Of a stretch of 32,382 bases of DNA, positions 15,714 to 25,147 are shown piece by piece (within the stretch, counting starts at the first letter, position 1; each line of letters starts with the position of its first letter). Under the pieces are notes generated by a model that worked only from the letters and a program-made list of their open reading frames with translations, did not search any database and had not been told where the DNA came from. The stretch covers positions 1 through 32,382 of the forward strand of contig CANLRQ010000033.1 of NCBI GenBank assembly GCA_947493575.1. The letters are read 5' to 3'. This stretch comes from an uncultured Marinomonas sp. (lineage in GTDB: Bacteria > Pseudomonadota > Gammaproteobacteria > Pseudomonadales > Marinomonadaceae). Position numbers and translations under genes: made by a program.

Positions 15714-17357
15714 CTATTTGCTAATGGAGGCGAGCACGATACTGAATTTCCCTAGAATAAGTTGATTACCTTTAAGTTCACCTGAAGGTAAGCTTGATGG
15801 TAACGGAAGCTGTTCTGCTGTTGCAGATTTTGCTAAGTAATCACTAAGTTGAATACTTATAGAGTCTTCACCTGTATTTACCCCAATTAGGGTTTTTACC
15901 TTATTAAGTGTTCTTGTATAAACGAGTACTTTCTCATCGTTGTAAAGGAACTCGATGTCTCCTTCAATAAACTCTGGATGCTCTTTACGCAAAAACAAGA
16001 AATCCGTATAAGCTTGCATAACAGACTGTTTGTCATTTTGTTGTATTTGGATTGCTTGAGGTAGGTGGCTGTCAGAAACGGGTAACCATGGCTTACCTTG
16101 GCTAAATCCTCCATTTTCTGAATTCGTCCATGGAAGAGGGGTACGGCAGCCATCTCTACCTTTAAACTCAGGCCAAAATGTAATGCCATAAGGATCTACC
16201 AAATCTTCAAATTCCAGTTCAGCTTCAGCAAGGCCAAGCTCTTCTCCTTGATAAAGGCAAACACTTCCTCTCAAGGTTAACAGCATTGCCATAAAGACTT
16301 TAGCTTGTTCTGTATTTGGTTGATTATTTGACCATCTTGAGGCGACTCGGTTCACGTCATGGTTGCCAATAGTCCAGCAAGGCCAACCGTCTCCTAATGC
16401 ATTTTCAATGGTTTCCATGGTGGTTCTAACATGGTTCATGGAGGCATCTTGCGTTAATAAATCAAAGGAGTAACACATGTGCAATTTGTCATTCCCTTGA
16501 GTGTACTCGGCCATGGTTTTTAAGGAGAAATCGCAACCTACTTCACCTACGGTAGTGGTATTTGGGTAACGGTCCATTAAAGCGCGGATACGCTGCAAGA
16601 AAGGAATGTTTTCAGGTTGGGATTTATCGTATAAATGTAACTGAAAGGCATATGGGTTATCAGGACGAACACCAATGCCGCCTTCTAGAACTTCTTCTCT
16701 AGGTGGATTGTCTTTTAATTCGAGGTCATGATAGAAGAAATTGGCGGTATCCAAACGAAAGCCATCCACGCCTCGTTTTAACCAAAACTCTAAAACATCC
16801 ATTAACGCATCAACAACGTCTGGGTTATGAAAGTTTAAATCAGGTTGGCTATCTAGAAAATTGTGGAGATAATATTGACAACGTCGGCTATCCCAATGCC
16901 ATGCAGGGCCACCAAAAACGGACATCCAATTATTTGGAGCCGTTCCATCTGGTTTTGCATCCGCCCAGACATACCAGTCATGTTTTGGATTGTTATGGTT
17001 TTTACGTGACTCTTCAAACCATAAGTGTTGATCTGAAGTGTGATTTAGCACTTGGTCAATAATTACTTTCAAACCCAAAGAGTGGGCTTTATTAATTAGT
17101 TCGTCAAAATCAGATAACGCCCCAAAAATTGGGTCAACATCACAATAGTCTGATACGTCATAACCAAAATCTTTCATTGGAGAGGTAAAAAAGGGAGACA
17201 ACCAGACAGCGTCTACACCTAAGGAAGCAATGTATTCTAATTTGCCAGTGATGCCTGGAAGATCTCCAATGCCATCGTTGTTTGAATCAAAAAAACTGCG
17301 TGGGTAAATTTGATAAATAACGCCACCGCGCCACCAATTTGGGTTGTCTACTATCAT
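15714..17357 (-). CDS. GH13 alpha-glucosidase (Halomonas HaG-like)
   Basis: Hydrolyses terminal alpha-glucosidic bonds of short sugars such as maltose or sucrose-type substrates; no signal peptide is seen, so it is cytosolic. The GH13 regions are complete: VVIDQVLNHTS-type region I (residues ~98-109), GVDGFRLDTANF with nucleophile D203, TTVGEVGCD with acid/base E272, and IGNHDVNR with D334. These three positions are one residue off D202/E271/D333 of the Halomonas enzyme as I recall them, which supports the GH13_23 subfamily. Length is 547 aa. The start at 17357 has GGAGT upstream. A divergent MFS transporter gene begins 432 bp away; a joint role in sugar use is possible but unproven. Confidence 0.9.
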   Translation of the reverse strand: MIVDNPNWWRGGVIYQIYPRSFFDSNNDGIGDLPGITGKLEYIASLGVDAVWLSPFFTSPMKDFGYDVSDYCDVDPIFGALSDFDELINKAHSLGLKVIIDQVLNHTSDQHLWFEESRKNHNNPKHDWYVWADAKPDGTAPNNWMSVFGGPAWHWDSRRCQYYLHNFLDSQPDLNFHNPDVVDALMDVLEFWLKRGVDGFRLDTANFFYHDLELKDNPPREEVLEGGIGVRPDNPYAFQLHLYDKSQPENIPFLQRIRALMDRYPNTTTVGEVGCDFSLKTMAEYTQGNDKLHMCYSFDLLTQDASMNHVRTTMETIENALGDGWPCWTIGNHDVNRVASRWSNNQPNTEQAKVFMAMLLTLRGSVCLYQGEELGLAEAELEFEDLVDPYGITFWPEFKGRDGCRTPLPWTNSENGGFSQGKPWLPVSDSHLPQAIQIQQNDKQSVMQAYTDFLFLRKEHPEFIEGDIEFLYNDEKVLVYTRTLNKVKTLIGVNTGEDSISIQLSDYLAKSATAEQLPLPSSLPSGELKGNQLILGKFSIVLASISK

Positions 17358-17412
17358 GAAGGGGTTACTCCTATCCTAGAAGGTTATGAAAAACGATTTT
17401 GATATGTACATA

Positions 17413-17495
17413 GAGACCTTTGCACGGCTATTGTGCTTGCTAATACTTTGTTAAAAACAGAGGTGTCATCGCTCATGACTGCGTGCAAAAGTTTC
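17413..17495. mobile_element. MITE copy 3 (83 bp), 5-bp target duplication
   Basis: The left end GAGACCTTTGCACG and the right end CGTGCAAAAGTTTC are inverted repeats with two mismatches. Direct repeats ACATA lie at 17408-17412 and 17496-17500. The core TTGCTAATACTTTGTTAA is the reverse complement of the core of copy 1, and a single GTCATGA heptamer is present on the complementary strand. It lies in the 432-bp divergent spacer between the alpha-glucosidase and MFS genes. Confidence 0.87.
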
Positions 17496-17622
17496 ACATA
17501 AGTCTCACATAAAACAATTTGTAGATTGCATTTAAGAACTTAATAAAAAATAAGCTATTATAGTGCCAATGTTAGGGATTTATAGCTACAATATAGGCAT
17601 TAGGTTAGCCACGATAGTTCTT

Positions 17623-17705
17623 GAGACATTTGCACGACTACTAAGCTTGATAATACTCTGTTAAGAACAGACTTATCATCGTTTATGATTTTGTTCAAAG
17701 GTCTT
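17623..17705. mobile_element. MITE copy 4 (83 bp), decayed
   Basis: Same length, orientation and core as copy 3 (GATAATACTCTGTTAAGAAC against GCTAATACTTTGTTAAAAAC). The ends have decayed: GAGACATTTGCACGA on the left and TTGTTCAAAGGTCTT on the right. The presumed duplication is TTCTT (17618-17622) / TTCTA (17706-17710), one mismatch. The 127 bp between copies 3 and 4 is AT-rich and shows no gene. Confidence 0.78.
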
Positions 17706-17789
17706 TTCTAATAAAAAAAATACTTTTCTTATCTTTAGCTATACTGCTCTTACCCATACGTATCTTTCGAAAACTTATTTAGGTTATTC

Positions 17790-18941
17790 ATGTTCTCTGC
17801 TCGTGCAAGTTCGGTCGCTTGGCCGTTATTCGGTTATTTTTTCTTTTTTTGTAGTTTAAATGGTGCAATGGTGCCATACATTTCCATGTACTACCGTTCA
17901 ATTGATCTAACTGGTTCGGAAATTGGAAGGATTATGTCCATCTTAACACTTTCGACCATTTTAGTGCCCCATTTCTGGGGATGGTTAACCACCCGTTTAG
18001 GGTTACCCAAGCTGTCTCTTCAGATTGCGACTGGTGGAACCTTTATTGCGGTCATTCCTTTCTATTTTGCGCAAGATTATGAGACTTTCTGGGTTATTAC
18101 CTTTATTTTAGCGCTCTTCTACAGTGCCTTAATGCCGTTGGCCGATTCGCTTGCCTTGAGAAGCATTCGAGGCTTGGGTGTGCCTTATACTAGAATTAGA
18201 GCGGGTGGTTCACTGGGGTATATTTGCGCTGTTACTCTATGTGGTTACTTAATTTCCACATTGGGTGTTGGTGTGATCGTTCCTCTTATGATTATAGGCA
18301 TCACCATTGCTTTTATCATGACGTTTTTCTTAAAAGAAAAGCCCATACCGTTAGACAAAGGTAAATCAACGGGCTCGTTTTGGTCGTTATTTCGATTAAA
18401 AGAAGTACGCTTTTTTCTTTTAATTGCCTTTCTGTCATATATGGCTCATGCGCCATTTAATGTCTTTATTGCCTTACACTTGTCGAATTCCGGCTACTCT
18501 GGAGAGCAGATTGGTCTATTGATTTCTTTTGGTGTAGTAATTGAGATCGTGCTGTTTCTATTTTTTGGCAACATTGTAAAGCAATTTTCTGCGGTTCATA
18601 TCGTCGCTTTATGTTTTGTGCTGGGGATCTGCCGTTGGTTTTTAGTCGGGTGGTACGCGGAAAGTTTGGCTGTGGTATTGATAACACAGCTAGCGCATTG
18701 TATTACCTTCGCTTTATTTCATATGGTGTCAATAGAACAGGTACATAGGTTATTTCCTGAAAAATACGCGGCTCAAGGTCAAACCATGTACAGTGCCTTT
18801 GCAATTGGCTTGGGTGGCGGCAGTGGTATGATTCTCTCCGGTTATATTTGGGAGCTTGCTGGTGGTGAAGGTGTGTTTACCTTTGCGGCTATTATCAGCG
18901 CACTTGCCTTAGTCACTTTGCTGGTGAACCAACTGGACTAA
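17790..18941 (+). CDS. MFS transporter (MFS_1_like / HcaT-like)
   Basis: 383-aa inner-membrane protein with about 12 hydrophobic segments. The N-terminal pattern (SLNGAMVPYISMYYRSIDLTG, then a loop with WGWLTTRLGLPKLS) and the GVPYTRIRAGGSLGYI segment are typical of the MFS_1_like group that includes the E. coli 3-phenylpropionate transporter HcaT. The substrate cannot be told from sequence. It is divergent from the alpha-glucosidase, with two MITEs in the shared spacer, and ends 40 bp before the convergent LysR gene. Confidence 0.85.
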   Translation: MFSARASSVAWPLFGYFFFFCSLNGAMVPYISMYYRSIDLTGSEIGRIMSILTLSTILVPHFWGWLTTRLGLPKLSLQIATGGTFIAVIPFYFAQDYETFWVITFILALFYSALMPLADSLALRSIRGLGVPYTRIRAGGSLGYICAVTLCGYLISTLGVGVIVPLMIIGITIAFIMTFFLKEKPIPLDKGKSTGSFWSLFRLKEVRFFLLIAFLSYMAHAPFNVFIALHLSNSGYSGEQIGLLISFGVVIEIVLFLFFGNIVKQFSAVHIVALCFVLGICRWFLVGWYAESLAVVLITQLAHCITFALFHMVSIEQVHRLFPEKYAAQGQTMYSAFAIGLGGGSGMILSGYIWELAGGEGVFTFAAIISALALVTLLVNQLD

Positions 18942-18980
18942 CTCAGAGTTATAGATTTTAGTAGGTCTATAGCAGTAGAT

Positions 18981-19856
18981 TTATAGCGCTTCGGCTTGCA
19001 TTATTTCAATAAACACACGGGCTGCGCGACTAAGAGTTCGTTGTTTATGATAAATAACACCGAGTTTTCTGGCGATATTTAACTCATCTAGATGTAAAAC
19101 ACACAGGTCTTCATTGATCAGTGTGGAGGGCAGTAATGACCATCCCCAGCCAATGCTTGTGAGCATGGTTAAGGTTTCGAAATTATTAGTGCTCATGCGA
19201 ACATTTGGTGTCAAATTATTACTTGATAATACCGAGTCCACCATTTGCCTTGTAAAGGTATTTTGTTTTGGTAGAACGCAGGCGTGACTTGCAAGCTGAA
19301 TCAAATCCACAGACTTCATTTGACTTAATACATGATCTTTACTTGCAACACAAACCAAGGGATCAGACCAAATGGGGATAGACTCAATGGTGTTATTTTC
19401 TTGATTGGATAGGGTAATGACAGCTAATTCGACGTCCCCTTTAATTACTTGCTGATAAGCGTCTTCTGATTGGGTAAAATCCGCCGTGAGTGTGACGTTC
19501 GAGTATTCAAGCTGAAAACGTTTTAATGTGGTGGGTAAGCGGCGTAAACCAACATGATGGCTGGTGGCAATGCGTAATTCACCACTAATGTCTCCTTCTT
19601 GAAGGGACATTGAGCGTTTGATGTCGTGTAATTCCAAGGCAAGATTTTTGGCTCTTGGTAATAACCGCCTGCCTGATTCTGTTAATTGAACTTTACGGCC
19701 AATGCGATCAAACAAACGTGTTTCTAAGCTGAGCTCTAAACTTGCTATGCGCTTGCTGACAGCCGGTTGTGTCACAAATAACTTTTCCGCCGCGTCTGAA
19801 AATGAGCTGGTTTCGGCGACTTTTATGAAGGTAAGCAGTTCAGATATGTCCATCAT
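18981..19856 (-). CDS. LysR-family transcriptional regulator, divergent from leuC
   Basis: 291 aa. The N-terminal winged HTH (residues ~3-62: LLTFIKVAETSSFSDAAEKL, TQPAVSKRIASLE, LFDRIGRKVQLTESG) is followed by a LysR substrate-binding domain. It is transcribed away from leuC with a 92-bp shared spacer, the classic LysR layout, and an equivalent LysR gene lies next to leuC in Pseudomonas. I infer that it controls leuCDB or a branched-chain amino-acid function. I could not identify a convincing LysR box. The second Met (19853) is an equally good start. Confidence 0.9.
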   Translation of the reverse strand: MMDISELLTFIKVAETSSFSDAAEKLFVTQPAVSKRIASLELSLETRLFDRIGRKVQLTESGRRLLPRAKNLALELHDIKRSMSLQEGDISGELRIATSHHVGLRRLPTTLKRFQLEYSNVTLTADFTQSEDAYQQVIKGDVELAVITLSNQENNTIESIPIWSDPLVCVASKDHVLSQMKSVDLIQLASHACVLPKQNTFTRQMVDSVLSSNNLTPNVRMSTNNFETLTMLTSIGWGWSLLPSTLINEDLCVLHLDELNIARKLGVIYHKQRTLSRAARVFIEIMQAEAL

Positions 19857-19948
19857 TCCAAAAAATTATCCCAAACATGAAAAATATGAATTTGAGTAAT
19901 TTAAATCAAAGCATTAGGATAATCAAATAGTTACTTAGGAGAGAACAA

Positions 19949-21376
19949 ATGTCGGCAAAAACATTATACGATAAATTGTGGGATGACCACTTAGTACAAG
20001 AAAGAGACGATGGCAGTGCGTTGATTTATATCGATTTACAATTGCTTCATGAAGTGACATCACCACAGGCATTTGAAGGTTTACGTATTGCAGGACGTAA
20101 ACCTTGGAGAATCAGCGCTAACTTAGCGACTCCAGATCACAATGTTCCAACAACCAATGTTGAACGTAAAAGTGGTATTGAGGGCATTTCCGACCCTGTT
20201 TCAAAAATTCAAGTCGTTACCCTTGATGATAACTGTGATGAATTTGGTATCACTGAATTTAAAATGCAAGATGTTCGTCAAGGCATAGTGCATGTGGTTG
20301 GCCCTGAGCAAGGTGCAACTTTACCGGGTACAACGGTTGTGTGTGGAGATTCACATACTTCTACTCATGGTGCGTTTGGTGCATTGGCTCATGGTATTGG
20401 TACTTCTGAAGTTGAGCATGTGTTAGCTACTCAGTGTTTAGTACAAAAGAAAAGTAAAAACATGTTAGTACGCGTGGACGGCACTTTGTCTCCATGGGTG
20501 TCTGCAAAAGACGTAGTCTTGGCGATCATCGGTGCAATCGGCACCGCTGGTGGTACAGGCTATGCAATTGAATTTGGTGGTGAAGCGATTCAATCTTTGT
20601 CCATGGAAGGTCGTATGACTGTCTGTAATATGGCCATTGAAGCGGGTGCACGTGTTGGTTTGATTGGTGTTGACCAAACTACCATTGACTACGTTAAAGA
20701 TCGTCCATATGCGCCTAAGGGTGAGCAGTGGGATCAAGCCGTAACAGCATGGAATGAATTGCATTCTGATGATGGCGCGCATTTTGATAATGTTGTTGTC
20801 TTAAAAGCGGAAGATATTAAACCTCAAGTAACTTGGGGAACATCACCTGAAATGGTGATCGCAATTGACCAACCGATTCCTCGTCCAGAAGATCAAACCG
20901 ATTTAGGTTTGCAAGAAAGCTATGCTAGAGCATGGAAATACATGGGTTTAGCCGGTAAAAACACCTTAAACGACATCACTTTGGATCGCGTTTTCATTGG
21001 TTCTTGTACCAATTCACGTATAGAAGATCTACGTGTGGCTGCGGATGTGGTAAAAGGCCGTAAAGTGGCTTCTACATTGAAAGAGGCCATTGTGGTTCCT
21101 GGTTCTGGTTTAGTGAAAGCGCAAGCCGAAGAAGAAGGTTTGGATAAAATCTTCACGGAAGCGGGTTTGGAATGGCGTGAACCTGGTTGTTCAATGTGTT
21201 TGGCGATGAATGCCGACAAATTGGGGAATGGTGAACATTGCGCATCTACTTCAAATCGTAATTTCGAAGGTCGTCAAGGCTTCGGTGGCCGAACGCATTT
21301 GGTTAGCCCTGCGATGGCTGCCGCTGCTGCGGTTGCGGGTCATTTTATTGACGTTAATGAATTGGTTAAACACTAG
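19949..21376 (+). CDS. leuC: 3-isopropylmalate dehydratase large subunit
   Basis: With LeuD, isomerises 2-isopropylmalate to 3-isopropylmalate in leucine synthesis, using a [4Fe-4S] cluster. The cluster cysteines are C353 ([12 protein letters not shown]), C414 and C417 ([10 protein letters not shown]), closely matching the E. coli spacing. Other signatures are [19 protein letters not shown] and the C-terminal [19 protein letters not shown]. Length is 475 aa. AGGAGAG lies just before the start. First gene of leuCDB; leuD follows after 8 bp. Confidence 0.97.
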   Translation: MSAKTLYDKLWDDHLVQERDDGSALIYIDLQLLHEVTSPQAFEGLRIAGRKPWRISANLATPDHNVPTTNVERKSGIEGISDPVSKIQVVTLDDNCDEFGITEFKMQDVRQGIVHVVGPEQGATLPGTTVVCGDSHTSTHGAFGALAHGIGTSEVEHVLATQCLVQKKSKNMLVRVDGTLSPWVSAKDVVLAIIGAIGTAGGTGYAIEFGGEAIQSLSMEGRMTVCNMAIEAGARVGLIGVDQTTIDYVKDRPYAPKGEQWDQAVTAWNELHSDDGAHFDNVVVLKAEDIKPQVTWGTSPEMVIAIDQPIPRPEDQTDLGLQESYARAWKYMGLAGKNTLNDITLDRVFIGSCTNSRIEDLRVAADVVKGRKVASTLKEAIVVPGSGLVKAQAEEEGLDKIFTEAGLEWREPGCSMCLAMNADKLGNGEHCASTSNRNFEGRQGFGGRTHLVSPAMAAAAAVAGHFIDVNELVKH

Positions 21377-21384
21377 GAGACAAT

Positions 21385-22032
21385 ATGCGTCCATTTACTT
21401 TACATACTGGATTAGTTGCGCCTTTAGATTTGGCCAATGTTGATACAGATATGATCATTCCAAAACAGTTTTTGAAATCCATTAAACGTACGGGTTTTGG
21501 TAAAAACTTATTTGATGAATTGCGTTATGAAGACGAAGGTCAGCCTGACCAAGATTGCTCGGCGCGTCCATTGAAGAAAGACTTTGTACTTAACCAAGAA
21601 AGATACAAAGGCGCTAGCGTATTAATCGCTCGCAAAAACTTTGGTTGTGGCTCTAGCCGAGAACATGCGCCTTGGGCATTAGATGATTATGGCTTCCGAG
21701 TCATTATTGCGCCTAGTTTTGCGGACATTTTCTTTAATAACTGCTTTAAAAATGGTTTGTTGCCAATCGTATTATCAGAAGCTCAAGTTGAACAATTGTT
21801 TACTGAAAGCGAAGCAGCAGAAGGTTATGCCTTGAACGTGGATTTATCTGCGCAGACAGTAACCACACCATCAGGGGATGAGTTTTCTTTTGAGGTGGAT
21901 GCCTTCCGTAAAGAGTGTTTGTTAAACGGGTTAGATGATATTGGCTTAACGCTTCAACATGCTGATACAATCCGCTCTTATGAAGAAAAACGTAAGCAAA
22001 CATCACCTTGGTTATTTGCAGATAAAAAGTAA
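21385..22032 (+). CDS. leuD: 3-isopropylmalate dehydratase small subunit
   Basis: 215-aa partner of LeuC carrying the swivelling aconitase domain. [22 protein letters not shown] and the [14 protein letters not shown] motif are diagnostic. It begins 8 bp after leuC with AGGAGACAAT before its ATG, and is followed by leuB after 11 bp, so the three genes form one operon. Confidence 0.96.
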   Translation: MRPFTLHTGLVAPLDLANVDTDMIIPKQFLKSIKRTGFGKNLFDELRYEDEGQPDQDCSARPLKKDFVLNQERYKGASVLIARKNFGCGSSREHAPWALDDYGFRVIIAPSFADIFFNNCFKNGLLPIVLSEAQVEQLFTESEAAEGYALNVDLSAQTVTTPSGDEFSFEVDAFRKECLLNGLDDIGLTLQHADTIRSYEEKRKQTSPWLFADKK

Positions 22033-22043
22033 GGAATTTAGAA

Positions 22044-23120
22044 ATGACGTCTAGAAATGTATTGATTCTTCCGGGTGATGGTATCGGCCCTGAGATTGTT
22101 GAACAAGCAGTAAGAGTGTTGGATAAAGTTAATACTCAGTTTGATTTAGGTGTGCAACACGAATCTGCATTAGTGGGTGGTTCTGCTTATGATGAAACAG
22201 GCTCTCCACTACCAGAAGAAACGTTAAGCAAAGCTAAAGCGGCGGATGCGATTTTATTAGGTGCTGTTGGTGGCCCTAAGTGGGATGGGCTGGACATGTC
22301 AGTTCGCCCAGAAAAAGGCTTGTTGGGGTTACGTTCTAACTTGGATCTTTTCTCTAATTTACGTCCAGCGATTCTATATCCTCAATTAGCCGATGCATCG
22401 AGCTTAAAACCTGAAATCGTTGCGGGTCTTGATATATTGATCGTTCGTGAATTAACAGGTGGCATTTACTTCGGTCAGCCTCGTGGTATTCGCACTTTAG
22501 ATAACGGTGAACGTGAAGGCTTTAATACCTATGTTTACAATGAGACAGAAATACGTCGTATCGCTCACTCTGCGTTCTTAGCGGCTCGCCAACGTGGTAA
22601 GCGAGTTTGTTCTATTGATAAATCCAATGTGCTTGAAGTAACAGTACTTTGGAAAGAAGTCATGGAAGAAGTTGCAAAAGAATACCCAGACGTTGAATTA
22701 AGCCATATGTTGGTTGATAACGCGGCGATGCAATTGGTGCGTGCGCCTAAGCAATTCGATGTAATGGTAACGGGTAATATGTTTGGTGATATCTTGTCAG
22801 ATGCTGCTGCAATGCTAACTGGTTCTATTGGTATGTTGCCTTCTGCCTCCTTAAATGCGGATGGTCTTGGCATGTATGAGCCTTGTCATGGATCTGCTCC
22901 AGATATTGCTGGTCAAGGTGTTGCAAATCCACTTGCAACTATTTTATCTGTTGCTATGATGTTGCGCTATTCGTTAGATGCTAAAGACGCAGCGGACGCT
23001 ATTGAAGCGGCTGTAAGTAATGTTCTGGACCAAGGTTTGCGTACAGGTGACATTGCATCCGAAGGCAGTAACATTGTGGGTACAAAAGAAATGGGCGATG
23101 CTGTTTTAGCCGCTCTATAA
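22044..23120 (+). CDS. leuB: 3-isopropylmalate dehydrogenase
   Basis: Oxidatively decarboxylates 3-isopropylmalate with NAD+ to 2-ketoisocaproate. Visible are the N-terminal [11 protein letters not shown], the substrate loop [16 protein letters not shown], the [14 protein letters not shown] block and the metal/NAD region VDNAAMQLV...[25 protein letters not shown]. Length is 358 aa. AAGGAATTT precedes the start. Third gene of leuCDB; asd follows after about 100 bp. Confidence 0.97.
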   Translation: MTSRNVLILPGDGIGPEIVEQAVRVLDKVNTQFDLGVQHESALVGGSAYDETGSPLPEETLSKAKAADAILLGAVGGPKWDGLDMSVRPEKGLLGLRSNLDLFSNLRPAILYPQLADASSLKPEIVAGLDILIVRELTGGIYFGQPRGIRTLDNGEREGFNTYVYNETEIRRIAHSAFLAARQRGKRVCSIDKSNVLEVTVLWKEVMEEVAKEYPDVELSHMLVDNAAMQLVRAPKQFDVMVTGNMFGDILSDAAAMLTGSIGMLPSASLNADGLGMYEPCHGSAPDIAGQGVANPLATILSVAMMLRYSLDAKDAADAIEAAVSNVLDQGLRTGDIASEGSNIVGTKEMGDAVLAAL

Positions 23121-23142
23121 ATAATGAAAAATGCTTTATTCG

Positions 23143-23168
23143 CGACTAAAGGACGTTTTCTTTAGTCG
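23143..23168 (+). other. Stem-loop in the leuB-asd spacer
   Basis: CGACTAAAG (23143-23151) pairs perfectly with CTTTAGTCG (23160-23168) around an 8-nt loop, GACGTTTT. No T-run follows, so it is more likely an mRNA-processing or stability element, or a partial read-through point, than a full terminator. Confidence 0.6.
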
Positions 23169-23222
23169 TATTCACTGGGGAAACTGCTCTTGGTATGAGT
23201 GGGCCCAAACTAAAAGGTAGAA

Positions 23223-24344
23223 ATGATGTCAAAACAGAATGTGGGGTTAGTCGGTTGGCGCGGAATGGTTGGTTCCGTTTTAATGCAACGTATGTTGGAA
23301 GAAAAAGACTTTGATCATATTGATCCAGTATTTTTTACCACATCACAAACGGGGCAAGCTGGACCAAATATTGGTAAGGATATTCCTCTTTTACAAGATG
23401 CTACAGATATTGAAGCATTAAAGAAGATGGATATTATTATTACCTGCCAAGGTGGTGACTACACAAAATCTGTTTATCCTGATCTGCGCGCAGCGGGTTG
23501 GAAAGGCTATTGGATTGATGCCGCATCTTCTTTACGTATGGAAAAAGATGCCATTATCGTTCTAGACCCAGTGAATCAGAATGTTATTCAGCAGGGTATT
23601 AAAGATGGCGTGAAAACGTTCGCTGGTGGTAACTGCACAGTAAGCTTGATGTTGTTGGCATTAGGTGGATTGTTTGAGAAAGGTCATATTGAATGGATGA
23701 CATCCATGACTTATCAAGCAGCATCAGGCGGTGGCGCACGTCACATGCGTGAATTGATCAATCAAATGGGTGTATTGAAAGAGTCAGTAGCGACGGATCT
23801 AAATAATCCTGCTAGTGCGATTTTGGAAATTGATCGTCAAGTAACGGAAACTATGCGTTCAAATTCAATGCCTGTTGATCAATTTGGTGTGCCTTTAGCG
23901 GGTAGCTTGATCCCATGGATCGATTCTCAACTAGAGAATGGCCAAAGCCGTGAAGAGTGGAAAGCTCAAGCGGAAACAAACAAGATTCTTGGTAACTTTG
24001 GTGCGCCAATTCCTGTTGATGGCTTATGTGTACGTATCGGTGCGATGCGCTCACACAGTCAAGCATTTACAATTAAGCTAAATCAAGATATTCCAGTTTC
24101 AGACATCGAAGGTATTCTAGCTGAGCATAATAGCTGGGTGAACGTTGTTCCTAACGACAAAGAAATCACTATGCAGCAACTGACTCCAGCCGCTGCTACA
24201 GGTACATTAGATATCCCTGTTGGTCGTATTCGTAAATTGAATATGGGCCCGCAATATATCAGTGCTTTCTCTGTAGGTGATCAGCTTCTATGGGGCGCGG
24301 CAGAACCATTGCGTAGAATGCTGCGTATTTTGCTAGAAGCGTAA
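23223..24344 (+). CDS. asd: Aspartate-semialdehyde dehydrogenase
   Basis: Reduces aspartyl phosphate to aspartate semialdehyde for lysine/DAP, threonine and methionine synthesis. [19 protein letters not shown] is the NADP-binding start, and the active-site cysteine is C138 in [26 protein letters not shown] carries the conserved His region. Length is 373 aa, the gammaproteobacterial type. Two adjacent ATGs (23223, 23226) follow AAAAGGTAG; either may be used. The order leuCDB-asd matches Pseudomonas, where fimV would come next; here it is followed by a terminator and repeats. Confidence 0.96.
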   Translation: MMSKQNVGLVGWRGMVGSVLMQRMLEEKDFDHIDPVFFTTSQTGQAGPNIGKDIPLLQDATDIEALKKMDIIITCQGGDYTKSVYPDLRAAGWKGYWIDAASSLRMEKDAIIVLDPVNQNVIQQGIKDGVKTFAGGNCTVSLMLLALGGLFEKGHIEWMTSMTYQAASGGGARHMRELINQMGVLKESVATDLNNPASAILEIDRQVTETMRSNSMPVDQFGVPLAGSLIPWIDSQLENGQSREEWKAQAETNKILGNFGAPIPVDGLCVRIGAMRSHSQAFTIKLNQDIPVSDIEGILAEHNSWVNVVPNDKEITMQQLTPAAATGTLDIPVGRIRKLNMGPQYISAFSVGDQLLWGAAEPLRRMLRILLEA

Positions 24345-24368
24345 TTATAAACAGCGAAATGCAGTTCT

Positions 24369-24401
24369 AAAAATCCCAGATCATGTCTGGGATTTTTTTT
24401 T
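24369..24401 (+). terminator. Intrinsic terminator of asd
   Basis: 12-bp stem AAAAATCCCAGA (24369-24380) / TCTGGGATTTTT (24386-24397) with loop TCATG and T residues to 24401. Confidence 0.92.
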
Positions 24402-24504
24402 GCCTTTTTATTGAATATATCGTGATTTCCAGCCAACGAAAGACATTCATTCTATTTTGGAGGATATTTTAAAAATACTGGTTATATATACATACTTTGG
24501 TTGT

Positions 24505-24763
24505 GTAGGGTAGGTCGGAAAAGCCGCAGGCGCCTTGCGACATTATGCGGATATATTTAACACAGTGGGTTTTACACAAAGCAAAAAACCTTCGCCTTTT
24601 CTGCTTGCGTCACTGTCGTCGTCAGCGCAGAAAAGGCGAAAGGCATTGTGTTTTTTATAGAGTTTTTTGATAAAGGAAAATCTAACTTATTGAAATTGTT
24701 GGGTTGATTGTATAGATGGCTTCTAGTGCTCTTTTGACGTAATAAGTAGGCTTTTTTACCTTG
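24505..24763. repeat. 259-bp repeat unit, copy 1 (REP-like palindrome plus long hairpin)
   Basis: The unit begins with GTAGGGTAGGTCGGAAAAGC, the left part of a REP-like palindrome (GTCGGAA...TTGCGAC here, one mismatch). It then carries ACACAAAGCAAAAAACC and a 14-bp hairpin, TTCGCCTTTTCTGC (24591-24604) / GCAGAAAAGGCGAA (24627-24640). It ends with CTAGTGCTCTTTTGACGTAA and CTTTTTTACCTTG. I see no convincing gene. The 103 bp between the asd terminator and this unit is plain AT-rich DNA. Confidence 0.88.
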
Positions 24764-25035
24764 GTAGGGTAGGTCGGAAAAGCCGCAGGCGCCTTCCGAC
24801 ATTATGCAGATATATTTAACACAGTGGGTTTTACACAAAGCAAAAAGCCTTCGCCTTTTCTGCTTGCGTCACTGTCGTCGTCAGCTCAGAAAAGACGAAA
24901 GGCTTCATGCTTTATATCTAGTTTTTCTGATAAAGGAAAACCTAATATTTTGAAATTATTGAATTAATTGTATGGGTGGCTCCTAGTGCTCTAATGATTG
25001 TATAGACAGATTCAGTTTGAAAAAGTAGACTTTCA
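24764..25035. repeat. 259-bp repeat unit, copy 2, directly adjacent to copy 1
   Basis: Starts exactly one period (259 bp) after copy 1 with the same GTAGGGTAGGTCGGAAAAGC. Its palindrome is intact (GTCGGAA/TTCCGAC) and its hairpin slightly diverged (CAGAAAAGACG). Similarity fades after CTAGTGCTCT near 24991, with a weak match to about 25035. The spacer to 25147 holds a short ATGTC...GACAT inverted repeat near 25055-25070 and no gene. Confidence 0.87.
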
Positions 25036-25147
25036 TGAGCACTTTAAATGATTAATGTCTTGTTGACATGTTTAAGTAATCACTGGGCTGAAGCAATCCT
25101 TGAATGCAAGAGGCTGCCAAATACATTTAATCATAGGAACAGTTAAC

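Noticed and set aside
17717..17745. Sigma-70 promoter for the MFS gene at TATACT (17740-17745)
   Set aside because: The -10-like hexamer is good but the position 17 bp upstream is a run of A with no -35 resemblance.
19857..19948. LysR box or leucine attenuator between the LysR gene and leuC
   Set aside because: The 92-bp spacer has no convincing T-N11-A palindrome, no leader peptide rich in Leu codons and no terminator hairpin.
24589..24643. Repeat hairpin as an integron attC site
   Set aside because: Long imperfect symmetry is present, but I find no matching GTTRRRY/RYYYAAC core pair at the ends and no integrase in the window.
24572..24838. Open frame on the - strand across the repeat units
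   Set aside because: It runs through the hairpin and REP-like parts of both repeat copies and has no plausible protein features.
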